Below the pieces are notes generated by a model. The model was not told the DNA's origin. It saw only the letters and a program-made list of their open reading frames with translations, and made no database searches. From contig JADKDV010000005.1 of assembly GCA_016718315.1 (NCBI GenBank), positions 496,001-560,000 of the forward strand: 64,000 nt of DNA, read 5' to 3'. This document shows, piece after piece, positions 63,986 through 64,000 of the stretch; within the stretch, counting starts at the first letter, position 1; every line of letters starts with the position of its first letter. This DNA comes from Candidatus Obscuribacter sp. Its GTDB lineage: Bacteria; Cyanobacteriota; Vampirovibrionia; Obscuribacterales; Obscuribacteraceae. The position numbers and the translations under genes are program-made.

Positions 63986-64000
63986 ATGATGAAAAAAGGG
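63986..64000 (+). CDS. Possible start of a further gene, cut by the window end
   Basis: Two consecutive ATG codons (63986 and 63989) followed by AAA AAA GGG lie 8 nt after the RlpA-like stop. Only five codons are visible; the lysine-rich beginning would suit a signal peptide. Confidence 0.25.

Overview
The window reads as chromosomal DNA of a diderm (Gram-negative-type) heterotrophic bacterium of roughly 45-50% GC. It encodes a cyclic beta-glucan synthase, a periplasmic Slt-type lytic transglycosylase, an RlpA-like protein, a TonB-type C-terminal domain protein and a eukaryote-like Ser/Thr kinase. The style (many lineage-specific secreted or disordered proteins, small paralogous membrane proteins, a large A-T-R enzyme) would fit an Obscuribacterales/Melainabacteria-type genome, but that is only a guess: no rRNA or other marker gene is present. 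I saw no tRNA, rRNA or CRISPR array.

Layout. 1-9705: the end of a LigD-type polymerase and a giant NdvB-like glucan synthase. 9857-12112: a 751-aa protein with a papain-like C/H/N arrangement. 12244-18534: a tight six-gene operon (KASIII, GT2, membrane-anchored hydrolase-like protein, NAD-dependent reductase, MBL hydrolase, F390-synthetase-like adenylating enzyme), probably making a fatty-acyl-derived product. 18535-23625 (minus): three small related two-TM proteins, a beta-propeller/thioredoxin-like protein, a PHB-depolymerase-like esterase and a stress-type glycine-rich protein. 23848-27682: a helical protein, a sugar-nucleotide transferase, a REC plus degenerate Hpt protein, a ferritin-like protein and a BON protein.

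27683-37526 is an accessory, more AT-rich island: a frameshifted TPR gene, a 381-bp mini-element with 24-bp-phased IS21-like ends, a 1320-residue beta-helix surface protein, a TonB-like protein, an orphan protein, a small tyrosine recombinase and a decayed IS3 element. 37527-43773 holds two tandem trypsin-like proteases, a katE catalase, a second ferritin-like protein and a CBS protein.

43792-46842 is a sulfur/persulfide module: a divergent ArsR regulator with two palindromic operators, a YgaP-like rhodanese, a CoA-disulfide reductase-rhodanese fusion and a very small membrane protein whose frame continues through an in-frame TGA followed by a SECIS-like hairpin. That last gene is a candidate undescribed selenoprotein and the most interesting object in the window.

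46854-53045: a Cys-containing orphan, a glycine-zipper protein preceded by an 11-bp phased repeat array, a matrixin-like protein that has lost two zinc ligands, a doubly degenerate REC/Hpt protein and an Slt. 53046-63977: a cysteine-desulfurase-like enzyme, a three-gene natural-product-type operon (asparagine synthetase with a frameshift, methyltransferase, A-T-R NRPS-like reductase), a Ser/Thr kinase with leucine-rich repeats overlapping a collagen-like protein gene, and an RlpA-like protein.
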